A stretch of 64,000 bases of DNA from BOG-994 sp049514215 (lineage in GTDB: Bacteria > Pseudomonadota > Gammaproteobacteria > Burkholderiales > Burkholderiaceae_D). A model generated the notes under the pieces. That model was not told the DNA's origin, did not search any database, and saw only the letters and a program-made list of their open reading frames with translations. Where the stretch lies: the NCBI GenBank assembly GCA_049514215.1, contig JBEKVI010000020.1, positions 1-64,000 on the forward strand. Direction: 5' to 3'. Position 1 is the first letter of the stretch. Every line of letters starts with the position of its first letter. Positions 8,613 to 17,043 of this stretch are shown one piece after another. The translations under genes and the position numbers were made by a program.

Positions 8613-9914
8613 ATGCAAGCAATCACTGCGGGAGCCGCCTTGGGCGACTCCCCCCTGTTTCAGGGAACCTACCGCAAGGTCACCGTCCGGCTCATTCCGT
8701 TTCTTTTCATCTGCTATCTGATGGCCTACCTGGATCGTGTCAACGTCGGGTTTGCCAAGCTGCAGATGCTCACCGATCTGCATTTCTCCGAGACGATCTA
8801 TGGAATCGGCGCCGGAATCTTTTTCATCGGCTATTTCATTTTCGAAGTGCCAAGCAACCTGATCCTCCAAAAGGTCGGACCCAGAGTCTGGATCGCCCGC
8901 ATCATGGTGACCTGGGGCGTGATCTCGGCGGCGATGATCTATACGAGTTCGCCCCTCGTCTACTATGCGCTGCGCTTTCTGCTCGGGGTCGCCGAGGCTG
9001 GATTCTTCCCCGGCATCATCCTGTATCTCACCTTCTGGTATCCCGACGCCTTGCGCGGCCGGGTCATCGCCTGGTTCCTGACTGCAGTAGCGCTGAGCGG
9101 CGCCATCGGCGGTCCCATCTCGGGCTGGATCATGCACACCTTCGTCTCCGTAGGAAGCCTTGCCAACTGGCAATGGCTGTTCCTTCTCGAAGGTCTGCCC
9201 TCGATCCTGCTTGGGGTCGTCACGTTTTTCTACCTCGATGACGGCATCGATCAGGCGGCGTGGCTTACGCCCGGCGAGAAAGGCGAGTTGCGCGAGAAGA
9301 TCGCGGCCGATTCAAGCCGGCGTCGCGACATGCCACTGTCCGCGGTCTTGAAAAACGGCGCCGTCTGGACCTTTGGCGCCATCTACTTCCTCTTCGTCAT
9401 GGGGCTCTACGGGGTGAGCTTTTGGCTGCCCAATCTCATCAAGAGCGCGGGCGTCGCGAACCTCGTCAATGTCGGATGGCTGAGCTCCATCCCCTACATC
9501 GCAGCAGCCATCGGAATGGTTCTCATCGGACGGCATTCGGATCGAACCGGCGAGCGTCACTGGCATATCGCCGTGTGCGGATTCATCGGCGCGGGGGGAT
9601 TCGTGCTCAGCAGCCTGTTTGCCGAGAACCTGGCTGTGGCGCTCGTGGGGATCACCATCGCCACCGTCTCGATACTGACTACGATCGCGCTCTCCTGGAC
9701 GTTGCCGACCCGCTACTACGCGGGGACGGCCGCCGCAGCGGCCATCGCGCTCATCAACTCTCTGGGCAATCTCTCGGGCTTCGTGAGTCCCTACCTCATC
9801 GGCTGGATCAAGGACGAGACCGGCAGTCTCACCGGGGGACTGGCGCTTCTGGCGGCCTGCTTCGTGGCCGGCAGCATCGTCACGCTCCTGTCCCGCCGGA
9901 TCGACTATTCCTAG
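8613..9914 (+). CDS. MFS transporter, anion:cation symporter (ACS) type
   Basis: A 433-residue inner-membrane permease with twelve predicted helices. The motif YLDRVNVGFAKLQM after helix 1, the GYFIFEVPSNLILQKVGPR region and the SGPI-like GAIGGPISGWIM segment are typical of the ACS family (glucarate, galactonate, phthalate and tartrate permeases), which import organic anions with protons. ATG at 8613 has a GGAG ribosome site (TTGGAGACAGC) and gives the family's usual N-terminus; the frame is open further upstream but unlikely to be translated. The stop codon overlaps the pirin stop on the other strand. Confidence 0.85.
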   Translation: MQAITAGAALGDSPLFQGTYRKVTVRLIPFLFICYLMAYLDRVNVGFAKLQMLTDLHFSETIYGIGAGIFFIGYFIFEVPSNLILQKVGPRVWIARIMVTWGVISAAMIYTSSPLVYYALRFLLGVAEAGFFPGIILYLTFWYPDALRGRVIAWFLTAVALSGAIGGPISGWIMHTFVSVGSLANWQWLFLLEGLPSILLGVVTFFYLDDGIDQAAWLTPGEKGELREKIAADSSRRRDMPLSAVLKNGAVWTFGAIYFLFVMGLYGVSFWLPNLIKSAGVANLVNVGWLSSIPYIAAAIGMVLIGRHSDRTGERHWHIAVCGFIGAGGFVLSSLFAENLAVALVGITIATVSILTTIALSWTLPTRYYAGTAAAAAIALINSLGNLSGFVSPYLIGWIKDETGSLTGGLALLAACFVAGSIVTLLSRRIDYS

Positions 9915-10816
9915 GCGGGGCTCGAGTTCATCACCGCGAGCTTTCCTTCCTGGAAGTCGCGCACGGCCTGGACGAGTTCGTCTTGCGTGTTCATGACGAA
10001 GGGCCCGTATTGCGCGATCGGCTCGCCAAGCGGCTTGCCCGCCAGCAAGATGAACCGGGCGCCCTCGGGGGCTTCGATGCGCACGCCATCCGATCCGGGT
10101 TGGGTCGCAAAGACCGCCATCCGCCGCTCTTCGACCTCGCGGGCGCCGATTGCAATGCGACCGCGATAGACATAGACGAAGGCGTTGAACGTAGGATCAA
10201 GCGCCTGGGTGAACGAGGCGCCAGCGGGCAGCTCGACATCCAGATAGAGCGGTTCGGTGTCGGCACGCTCTACTGCTCCCGCGATGCCGTGGCTTTCTCC
10301 CGCAATCACCCGCACCTTCGCACCTTCGTCGGTGAGAAACGCGGGAATCTCGGCCGACGTGAAGTCGCGATACCAGGGCGTGGTCATCTTCTTGGCGCTC
10401 GAAAGATTCAGCCAGAGCTGGAAGCCCTCCATGCGGCCTTCCACCTGTTCCGGCAATTCCGAGTGAATGACGCCGCGACCGGCCGTCATCCACTGTACGC
10501 CGCCACTCTCGAGAAGCCCTTCGTTGCCGGCGCTATCCCGATGGCGCATGCGACCGTCGAGCATGTAAGTCACGGTCTCGAATCCGCGATGGGGATGGTC
10601 CGGAAAGCCTCCGATGTAGTCGTTTGGATTGTCGGTGGCAAACGCGTCGAGCATCAGAAAAGGATCGAGGCGCCGTTGCAGATGCTGTGAAAGAACGCGG
10701 GTGAGCTTGACCCCGGCGCCGTCCGATGTGGCTTGTCCGACGACAATGTGTTCCACGCCCCGCGGGCTGCTCACCTTTTCAGGGCGGCCCGCGTCTAATG
10801 AGTTGCTGTGAGACAT
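9911..10816 (-). CDS. pirin family protein
   Basis: A 301-residue bicupin. The metal-binding cupin reads DHPHRGFETVTYMLDGRMRH and then GRGVIHSEL, giving the three His and one Glu typical of pirins. Bacterial pirins are cytosolic Fe(II) proteins, some with quercetinase activity, others redox sensors. ATG at 10816 has GGAG six bases upstream; a TTG four codons earlier is less likely. It is convergent with the MFS gene and followed upstream by azoreductase on the same strand (36 bp apart), suggesting a redox or quinone-stress pair. Confidence 0.85.
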   Translation of the reverse strand: MSHSNSLDAGRPEKVSSPRGVEHIVVGQATSDGAGVKLTRVLSQHLQRRLDPFLMLDAFATDNPNDYIGGFPDHPHRGFETVTYMLDGRMRHRDSAGNEGLLESGGVQWMTAGRGVIHSELPEQVEGRMEGFQLWLNLSSAKKMTTPWYRDFTSAEIPAFLTDEGAKVRVIAGESHGIAGAVERADTEPLYLDVELPAGASFTQALDPTFNAFVYVYRGRIAIGAREVEERRMAVFATQPGSDGVRIEAPEGARFILLAGKPLGEPIAQYGPFVMNTQDELVQAVRDFQEGKLAVMNSSPA

Positions 10817-10852
10817 GACATTCTCCAATCATTGGTTCCGGCTGTGGCTTAA

Positions 10853-11455
10853 CTAGGCACTCACCATCGCTTCGATCTCGCGCTGCGCAGTGCTCCAGGC
10901 CGACTCCACGGCATCGGGCCCAAGCGAGAGGCCCTCGGCATAGACGAAGTGCACCTCGGTCATGCCGAGAAATCCGAGAATGGTCCGAAGATAGGGTACC
11001 TGGGAGTCGTTGGCTGTATCGCGATAGATGCCGCCGCGCGTTAGCGCAACATGGACCCGTTTGCCTTTGAGAAGACCCTCGGGACCCTTTTCGCTATAGC
11101 GAAACGTCACGCCCGCCCGGGCGATGGCATCCACCCAGTTCTTGAACTGGGTGGGGACTCCGAAGTTGTACATCGGAATCCCGAGCACGACGACGTCGGC
11201 CGCCTGAATTTCGGCAATGAGTTCATCGTCCTGCGCCACGCGACTGGACTGCTTGGGCGTGCGTTGGTCCGCGGCTGTCAAAAGCGCGCCGAGCGCCTCA
11301 TCGTCCAGATGAGGATGTGGTGTCTTGGCGAGGTCACGCACCTTCAAAACGGCTCCCGGATGCGAGGCTTTGAGCTTTTGGCTGATGACGGTGGCCAGTT
11401 GCGTGGAGCTCGAGCCCGCGGCACGGGCGCTGGAATTGATTTGCAGGATATTCAT
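10853..11455 (-). CDS. azoR: FMN-dependent NADH-azoreductase
   Basis: A 200-residue flavodoxin-like quinone/azo reductase. MNILQINSSARAAGSSSTQL is the phosphate-binding start for FMN, PMYNFGVPTQFKNWVDAIAR the central conserved motif, and LTRGGIYRD the third FMN contact. AzoR enzymes reduce quinones and azo dyes with NADH through FMN. I place the start at ATG 11455; the frame extends upstream through non-homologous sequence that overlaps the divergent LysR gene. A minus-strand TATACT (11505-11510) is a possible -10. The LysR gene across the intergenic region is the probable regulator. Confidence 0.9.
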   Translation of the reverse strand: MNILQINSSARAAGSSSTQLATVISQKLKASHPGAVLKVRDLAKTPHPHLDDEALGALLTAADQRTPKQSSRVAQDDELIAEIQAADVVVLGIPMYNFGVPTQFKNWVDAIARAGVTFRYSEKGPEGLLKGKRVHVALTRGGIYRDTANDSQVPYLRTILGFLGMTEVHFVYAEGLSLGPDAVESAWSTAQREIEAMVSA

Positions 11456-11528
11456 GATCGGGACCTTTGTGTGAGCGGTAATCCCAATGTAGTTGTTCCA
11501 ATCCAGTATATAAAGAAGCGAATTTGGA

Positions 11529-11551
11529 TATAATCGTTCCATGAATGGAAC
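11529..11551 (+). promoter_or_regulatory. consensus -10 (TATAAT) and inverted repeat over the LysR start
   Basis: TATAAT at 11529-11534 lies only six bases before the LysR ATG at 11541, so transcription would begin at about the start codon. GTTCCAT (11536-11542) and ATGGAAC (11545-11551) form an inverted repeat across that ATG. No strong -35 is visible. Confidence 0.5.
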
Positions 11552-12581
11552 CATTGACGCGCTTTCGGCCAACGACCTACTGCTTTTTGCCACGGTTGCC
11601 GACCTGAACTCCTTAAGCCGGGCCGCGCTTCGCCTCGACATGCCCAAATCGACGCTCTCACGCCGCCTAAGCGGCCTCGAGACGGCTCTTGGTGAACGCT
11701 TGTTCATCCGCTCCACCCGCAAGCTGCGGCTGACCGATTTCGGAGAAGCGGTTCTCGTGCACGCCCATCAGCTCCAGGAAGAGGTCAACGCCACGCGCGC
11801 CTTGTCCTTGCACCATCAAGGCGTACCCCGGGGTCGCCTGCGGGTGTCCATGCCCGCCGATCTGGCGATCGACCTCTTGGAGAAGATCCTGGCCGAATTC
11901 AGCGCTCGCAATCCCGAACTTTCGATCAGCCTCGATCTCTCACCCCGTCACGTCGATCTCATCGGCGAGAATTTTGATCTTGCCATCCGCATGGGGGACT
12001 TGGCCGACGATGCGACGCTTGCGGCACGCAGCATTGCGGTTCTGCCCGTGGCCCTGTACGCCTCGCCCTCGTATTGCGAAGGCCACGGAGTGCCTTCCGA
12101 GCCGGAAGCGTTGATGGAGCATGAGACCCTGCGTGTGCTCTCGCGCAAAGGCGACGCAGTCCCATGGATCCTCTCGCGCGGGGCCGAGCAATGGGAAGGC
12201 ATGCCACCCAGCCGCTTCACCGCCAACTCCCCCGCCTTACTGACGCGCATGGCGGTGGCGGGCGCCGGAATCGTCGCCGTCGCCGATCATATCGCCGAGC
12301 CGCACGTCAAGGCGGGACGTCTGGAGCCGGTTCTCGCCGACTGGACCATGCCCCCGGCCACCGCCTGGGCGGTATTTCCGGGTCGCAGGCTCATGCCTGC
12401 CAAGACGCGCGCTTTTCTGGACGCTCTCACGGAAGCCTTCTCGAGCGAGCAATGCCAGATCGTTCAGGATCGGGTGTCGAAGGTGAAGGCTGAACGCCTC
12501 CACGCCTCGCAGATGTCGCGCGCGAAGCAAGCGGCCCCCACCGGCAATGATCAGAAGAAGATAGCCCAAGGGTCGCGTTAG
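11541..12581 (+). CDS. LysR family transcriptional regulator
   Basis: 346 residues, slightly longer than the family norm because of a basic, low-complexity C-terminal tail after about residue 300. The DNA-binding domain reads ANDLLLFATVADLNSLSRAA and MPKSTLSRRLSGLETALGER; the effector domain starts near GRLRVSMPADLAIDLLEKIL. Divergence from azoR suggests control of a quinone or azo response, like other LysR regulators beside azoR/pirin genes. No ribosome site precedes the ATG; see the promoter entry for the likely leaderless arrangement. Confidence 0.88.
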   Translation: MNGTIDALSANDLLLFATVADLNSLSRAALRLDMPKSTLSRRLSGLETALGERLFIRSTRKLRLTDFGEAVLVHAHQLQEEVNATRALSLHHQGVPRGRLRVSMPADLAIDLLEKILAEFSARNPELSISLDLSPRHVDLIGENFDLAIRMGDLADDATLAARSIAVLPVALYASPSYCEGHGVPSEPEALMEHETLRVLSRKGDAVPWILSRGAEQWEGMPPSRFTANSPALLTRMAVAGAGIVAVADHIAEPHVKAGRLEPVLADWTMPPATAWAVFPGRRLMPAKTRAFLDALTEAFSSEQCQIVQDRVSKVKAERLHASQMSRAKQAAPTGNDQKKIAQGSR

Positions 12582-12618
12582 GACGAAAGCAGAAGCCCTT
12601 GCCCGATCCGTCTCCGAC

Positions 12619-13653
12619 CTAGACCGGCGTTTCCCGCGTGACACGCACCGAAGCTTGCAATGCCTCTAGATCCCCGGCAAGTAGCAATAGGGAGCCTGCG
12701 AGCAACTTCGTGGGATCGCTTTTGGCGACATCCGGAGCGATCGCCTGCGTCGTAGGACCGGTGCGCGCGGCAGTTGTTGCCCCATCGGGGAGTCCGCCTT
12801 CCATCTCGTTTGCAAGCGCAGTGAGCCTCGCTGTGAATTCGTCGGCGGCGACCTGCCAATCGCCCGCCCCCGCTGTCCCGGCGAAAAAGGGCTTAAGGCG
12901 CGCGAACTGGTTCAAGTCTTCGACCACGCATGCGGTCAAGCCCACGAGCTTTTGATGGAACCCCTTTTCAGGCGTTGCGCGCGCGCTCCACGGCCATCGC
13001 GGCGCTCGGTCTGCGCTAAGCGCCAAAAGCGAGAGGCGTTCCAGGCCGCGACGCACGGCATCGCTTGAGCGGGCAGCGGCGAGCGCCTCTTCGCCGGTAC
13101 GCCTGTTCAACTTTTGGGCCGTGCCGCGCAGAATGCGCGCGCATCCCCGATTGAGCGTGTCGATCGGCCGCACCCGGGAGCTCACACTGGCGACCAGAAA
13201 GCCCACACCGACTCCAATGAAGATCTGGGCGACGCGCACAAACGCAATCTCCAGGGCCGAGTGTGCTGAAGAACTCGATGCCGAAACGACGATAAGCGCC
13301 GCAACCGGTGCGGCCCGAAGCGCAGGTTTTCCGGCACTCGCAAAAGCCAGGATCGCAACAAGCCCCAAGCCTGCCAGTGCGAAGGGGGCCCCGAATTGCA
13401 CGAGCGCCGCACCGATGACTCCGCTTGCCGCGCCCAGAAGCGTGCCCAGGATTCGAGCGCGTCCAGCGTCCAGCGTCGAGGCCCGGCTGGGCCTTAGAAC
13501 GACTAAGGCTCCCATCACAGCCCATAGCGGCTCGACAAGGCCGAATAGGAGCGAGATACCGTAGGAGAAGACGACGGCAAGGACGAGTTCGACACCGTGC
13601 GAGAAAGAACCTGACTTGGTGAGGAGAGATCCAAGCTGCCCGATGCGCGTCAC
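12619..13653 (-). CDS. FUSC family membrane protein (aromatic-acid-exporter-like)
   Basis: 344 residues with five or six hydrophobic segments in the first 170 residues (VELVLAVVFSYGISLLFGLV, PLWAVMGALVVLRPS, GTLLGAASGVIGAALVQFG) and a cytosolic helical tail. The PLWA...V.RPS pattern marks the FUSC/AaeB fold of proton-driven aromatic-acid exporters. It is about half the length of AaeB (one FUSC module rather than two), so it may act as a dimer. A GTG start overlaps the MarR stop by 4 bp (GTGA), so expression is coupled to that regulator. Confidence 0.75.
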   Translation of the reverse strand: MTRIGQLGSLLTKSGSFSHGVELVLAVVFSYGISLLFGLVEPLWAVMGALVVLRPSRASTLDAGRARILGTLLGAASGVIGAALVQFGAPFALAGLGLVAILAFASAGKPALRAAPVAALIVVSASSSSAHSALEIAFVRVAQIFIGVGVGFLVASVSSRVRPIDTLNRGCARILRGTAQKLNRRTGEEALAAARSSDAVRRGLERLSLLALSADRAPRWPWSARATPEKGFHQKLVGLTACVVEDLNQFARLKPFFAGTAGAGDWQVAADEFTARLTALANEMEGGLPDGATTAARTGPTTQAIAPDVAKSDPTKLLAGSLLLLAGDLEALQASVRVTRETPV

Positions 13654-14177
13654 GGAGCGCGCCTTTTATTTTCTGCGGCCTCGAAGGCTTCCACTTCGAT
13701 GGCCCCATCCAGGCGATCGAGAAGCTCGCAGGCGGCCAGAAGCAGCGCCCTTTCCTGGGGATCCAGATGCCGTTGAATCACCTGGGCCAACGAGGCGTCC
13801 CCGGTCTTGGCTGCGCCAGCGAGCCGCCTTCGACCATGGGGGCTTAACGACAGCCACGACTGACGTCGATCGAGCGCATCGGGCACGCGCTCAACCCACC
13901 CATCGGCCTGCAACTCGGCCAAAAGCCGCGTTAGGGTCTGGATCTTCACGCCTTCCCGTTGCGCAAGCTCGGTCGGCGTCACGCTTTTCAGGCGATGGAT
14001 CTGTCCCACCACGCTAAGCTGGGCGACGCTTAGTCCATGGATGGACTGATGCGCGCGCAACTTTCGATGAAGGTGCGAGAGGGTCCTGCGAATTCGCGTG
14101 GCGCAAATCCGCGCGTCCGAAGCGATTTTTGGCATGGGTTGCTGTGCGCGATCGCGACCGGCTGGGGTCCCCGCCAT
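13650..14177 (-). CDS. MarR family transcriptional regulator
   Basis: A 175-residue winged-helix regulator: HGLSVAQLSVVGQIHRLKSV, then VTPTELAQREGVKIQTLTRL and the wing DRRQSWLSLSPHGRRRL are the MarR recognition helix and beta-wing. ATG at 14177 is the likely start; an internal ATG at 14135 is possible. It is the first gene of a two-gene unit with the FUSC exporter, the common layout in which a phenolic ligand releases MarR and induces efflux. A promoter with an internal inverted repeat lies directly upstream, consistent with autorepression. Confidence 0.88.
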   Translation of the reverse strand: MAGTPAGRDRAQQPMPKIASDARICATRIRRTLSHLHRKLRAHQSIHGLSVAQLSVVGQIHRLKSVTPTELAQREGVKIQTLTRLLAELQADGWVERVPDALDRRQSWLSLSPHGRRRLAGAAKTGDASLAQVIQRHLDPQERALLLAACELLDRLDGAIEVEAFEAAENKRRAP

Positions 14178-14208
14178 TTTTATCACCCAACTTTCCCGCA
14201 AAGTGCTA

Positions 14209-14237
14209 ATAATAAGACTAATCTTACTAATTGGCAA
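14209..14237 (-). promoter_or_regulatory. predicted promoter of the MarR-FUSC operon
   Basis: Read on the minus strand: TTGCCA (14232-14237), a 17-bp spacer and TATTAT (14209-14214), each 5 of 6 to sigma70 consensus. Transcription would begin near 14202, about 25 bases before the MarR ATG. Confidence 0.65.
14210..14229. promoter_or_regulatory. candidate MarR operator
   Basis: An AT-rich imperfect dyad: TAAGA (14213-14217), CTAA, TCTTA (14222-14226), with further matching TA/TA pairs one base out. It covers the -10 and spacer of the MarR promoter, as expected for an autorepressor site. Confidence 0.55.
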
Positions 14238-14407
14238 GAACACCCTCGCCGCGTTCTCGTTTTCTCGTCAATTCCGAACCCCGTCTTCCTCGGGGCGAAC
14301 CCACGAGAACCCGGGCCCGCGTGATAATGTGTGCGCCCAGCTACGGTTGGAAAATCGGCCGCTGTCCCGCGTCATCCATCAGGGGTCAGGCATTAAAGGG
14401 GCGAAGA

Positions 14408-16573
14408 ATGTCCAGAGGTTTGAAAACCGCGGTCGCATTGACCACCAGATTGTTTCTATTCGCAGCCTTTGGACCACTCGCCGCGCAAACCCAGCCGCCG
14501 GTGGCTGCGGTGCGACCAGTCACGGACGATTACTTCGGCACCGAGGTGGTCGACCCGTATCGCTGGATGGAATCCGGCGGCCCCGAGCTTACGGACTACA
14601 TGACCGAAGAAGACAAGGTCACGCGCGCAACGCTTGCTCCCTATGCCGCACAGGACGAAGCCTTCCTCGCGCGACTGACGGCCCTCTCGAAGGGCGTGGC
14701 GCGCGTGAGGAGCGTGCACCGCGTCCGAGACCGCTTCTTCTATCTCGAGCTTTCCCCCGATCGGGACACGCCAATCCTCGCAACGCGCAACCGGGGTGAA
14801 TCCGAAAAGCGCACCCTGCTTGACCCGGCGGAATTCGCCAAGAGCGACAGTCATGCGGCGATCGATTTTTTTGAACCCTCCCCGGACGGAAAGTACGTCG
14901 TTGTGGGAGTCTCGCCGGGCGGATCCGAGAACTCGACCCTCTACGTCATTGAGACCGCAAGCGGAAAGCGCCTGTCCGAATCCATCAGTCGCACGCAGTC
15001 AGCCGATCCTTCGTGGGACGAGAAAGGGGAAGGATTCTACTACTCGCGCCTGCAGGTGCTCCCCGAGGGAGCGCCTGCATCGGCGAAGTACGAGAACATG
15101 CGTGTTTACTTTCACAGGCTCGGGACCGACCCTGAAAAGGATGTGGCGCTTTTCGGACCCGATGTCGTCTCTGACCCCCTACTGCCCAAGCTGGGGCACG
15201 TCAACGCGGTCCATCTACGGGGCACGCAACTGGTATTGGCCGGCCAGAAGACCGGAGTCGTCGAGACGACCGCCTTGTGGCGCAGAAACGCAAAAGACGG
15301 CCGTTGGGAGCCGGTTGTGGGACACGAAGATGGGATGCTCAAAGCAGACTCCCGGGGCACGACGCTCTACCTCATCTCCAAGACGGGCGCACCGAACGGC
15401 AAACTGGTGTCGTTCGACGCTCACAAGGACAGCTTTGCTCAGGCCCGCGAAATCCTGCCGGAGTCGGATCTCGTGCTCTCTTCTCGCACCAGCTCGGGCG
15501 TCGTTGCGGCTCGCGACGCCTTATACGTCTACGGAGAGCGTAAGGGGCTAGCCGTCGTTGAACGCCTACCTTACGGATCAAAGAAGCCGGTCGAGCTGAC
15601 GCTTCCGGTCACGGGTTCGTTGCACGATATCAGCGCGGACCTCTTGCGTGATGGCATCGTCATCGGCATGGATGGCTGGACCGCTGCACCGCGCTACTAT
15701 TTCTACGATCCCGCCTCGAACGCGTTTCGCGACACGGGCTTGCAGACGCAGGATCCCGCCGATTTCTCCGGGATCACGGCCTCGGAGGTTGAAGTTCCAA
15801 GCGCCGATGGCACCCACGTTCCCGTATCGATCATCTATCGGCGTGATCTGAAGCACGACGGCTCGAACCCAACCCTGGTCGAAGCGTACGGGGCCTACGG
15901 CTATTCGCTTTCGCCCTTCTATTCCACGGCACGTTTGCCGTGGCTCGAGCGCGGCGGCATTTACGCCGTCGCGCACGTCCGCGGTGGGGGTGAAAACGGA
16001 GAGGCATGGCATCTTGCCGGGCAAAAGCTCCAGAAGCAGCACACCATCGATGACTTTGTGGCCGCCACGCAGTATCTGGTCAAAGAAGGCTTCACCAGCC
16101 GCGAGCATCTGGCCATCGAGGGCACGAGTGCCGGCGGCATCGCGGTGGGCGGATTTCTGACGCAGCATCCGGAAATGGTGAGCGCCGTGCTCTATCGAGT
16201 CGGCATCACCGATCTTCTGCGTTCGGAGCAGCGCGCAACGGGGACGGCCAACGCCGCCGAATACGGCTCGGTGAAGATCCAGCCTGAATTTCGGGCCATG
16301 TATGCGATCAGCCCCTACGCCCGCGTCGCCGCCGGAACCGCCTATCCCGCGGTGCTCCTTGAGACCGGAGCCAACGATCCGCGTGTGACGTCCTGGATGC
16401 TCACCAAGATGACAGCGCGGCTGCAGGCGGCCAACGCGTCGGATAATCCGATTCTTTTGCGCGTGGACTTCGATGCCGGACATGGCCTGGGCTCCGACCG
16501 CAGCCAGGCGCTGCGCCTGAAGGCGGACGAGTACACTTTCCTCGGATGGCGCCTCGGAATGGACGGCTTCTGA
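14408..16573 (+). CDS. prolyl oligopeptidase family serine peptidase (S9A)
   Basis: A 721-residue protein with a signal peptide (residues 1 to about 28) and the S9A architecture: an N-terminal seven-bladed propeller starting PPVAAVRPVTDDYFGTEVVD and a C-terminal alpha/beta hydrolase domain. The nucleophile sits in EGTSAGGIAVGG, the acid in ETGANDPRVTSW and the His in FDAGHGLGSD. YGAYGYSLSPFYSTARLPWL precedes the catalytic core as in other members. It would cleave short proline peptides in the periplasm or outside. The elbow has GTSAGG where classical enzymes have GGSNGG. ATG at 14408 follows GGGGCGAAGA. Confidence 0.88.
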   Translation: MSRGLKTAVALTTRLFLFAAFGPLAAQTQPPVAAVRPVTDDYFGTEVVDPYRWMESGGPELTDYMTEEDKVTRATLAPYAAQDEAFLARLTALSKGVARVRSVHRVRDRFFYLELSPDRDTPILATRNRGESEKRTLLDPAEFAKSDSHAAIDFFEPSPDGKYVVVGVSPGGSENSTLYVIETASGKRLSESISRTQSADPSWDEKGEGFYYSRLQVLPEGAPASAKYENMRVYFHRLGTDPEKDVALFGPDVVSDPLLPKLGHVNAVHLRGTQLVLAGQKTGVVETTALWRRNAKDGRWEPVVGHEDGMLKADSRGTTLYLISKTGAPNGKLVSFDAHKDSFAQAREILPESDLVLSSRTSSGVVAARDALYVYGERKGLAVVERLPYGSKKPVELTLPVTGSLHDISADLLRDGIVIGMDGWTAAPRYYFYDPASNAFRDTGLQTQDPADFSGITASEVEVPSADGTHVPVSIIYRRDLKHDGSNPTLVEAYGAYGYSLSPFYSTARLPWLERGGIYAVAHVRGGGENGEAWHLAGQKLQKQHTIDDFVAATQYLVKEGFTSREHLAIEGTSAGGIAVGGFLTQHPEMVSAVLYRVGITDLLRSEQRATGTANAAEYGSVKIQPEFRAMYAISPYARVAAGTAYPAVLLETGANDPRVTSWMLTKMTARLQAANASDNPILLRVDFDAGHGLGSDRSQALRLKADEYTFLGWRLGMDGF

Positions 16574-16605
16574 GTCGGCTGTCGATTGATCACAAGGAGT
16601 AGAGC

Positions 16606-17043
16606 ATGTCCTCGGACTCTTCGATAGGAGCCGCGCATCGCGGCCGATGTCTGTGCGGCTCGATCCATTTTCTGGTGCAGACCGATCCGATCTGGGTGGC
16701 GCACTGCCATTGCGATAGTTGCCGGCGCGCGACCAGTTCTGCCATGACGACCTATGCCGGATTTCTCAAGACCGACGTACGCTTTATTGGGGAAACACGC
16801 GGGGTATATCCATCCTCGCCCGGTGTCGAGCGCTCCTTTTGCACGCGCTGCGGCTCTCCTCTGAGTTTTGCCAGCACGCAATGGCCCGATGAGATTCATC
16901 TGTTTGTCGCAAGCTTCGAGACGCCCGGTCAGTTCGTGCCGAACGCCCACGTCCACGTCGGAGAACAGCTCCCGTGGCTGCACCTGGGTGACGGACTGCC
17001 GCGCTATTTCACCACTTCCGATGAAGGGCCACCTCTAGCATAG
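16606..17043 (+). CDS. GFA family protein (Gfa/CENP-V zinc fold)
   Basis: A 145-residue zinc protein with the GFA signature: GRCLCGSIHF (two Cys), AHCHCDSCRRA (three Cys and His), and FCTRCGSPLSF (two Cys), giving two zinc sites. The family was named for glutathione-dependent formaldehyde-activating enzyme, though most members have no proven activity. AAGGAG precedes the ATG. Its last 40 bases overlap the convergent hydrolase gene. Confidence 0.85.
   Translation: MSSDSSIGAAHRGRCLCGSIHFLVQTDPIWVAHCHCDSCRRATSSAMTTYAGFLKTDVRFIGETRGVYPSSPGVERSFCTRCGSPLSFASTQWPDEIHLFVASFETPGQFVPNAHVHVGEQLPWLHLGDGLPRYFTTSDEGPPLA

Noticed and set aside
9260..10690. Long 476-codon plus-strand open frame across MFS and pirin genes
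   Set aside because: It is a shadow frame overlapping two well-supported genes on different strands.
11456..11722. Extended N-terminus of azoreductase
   Set aside because: Sequence overlaps the divergent LysR coding start and lacks homology; MNILQINSS is the expected beginning.
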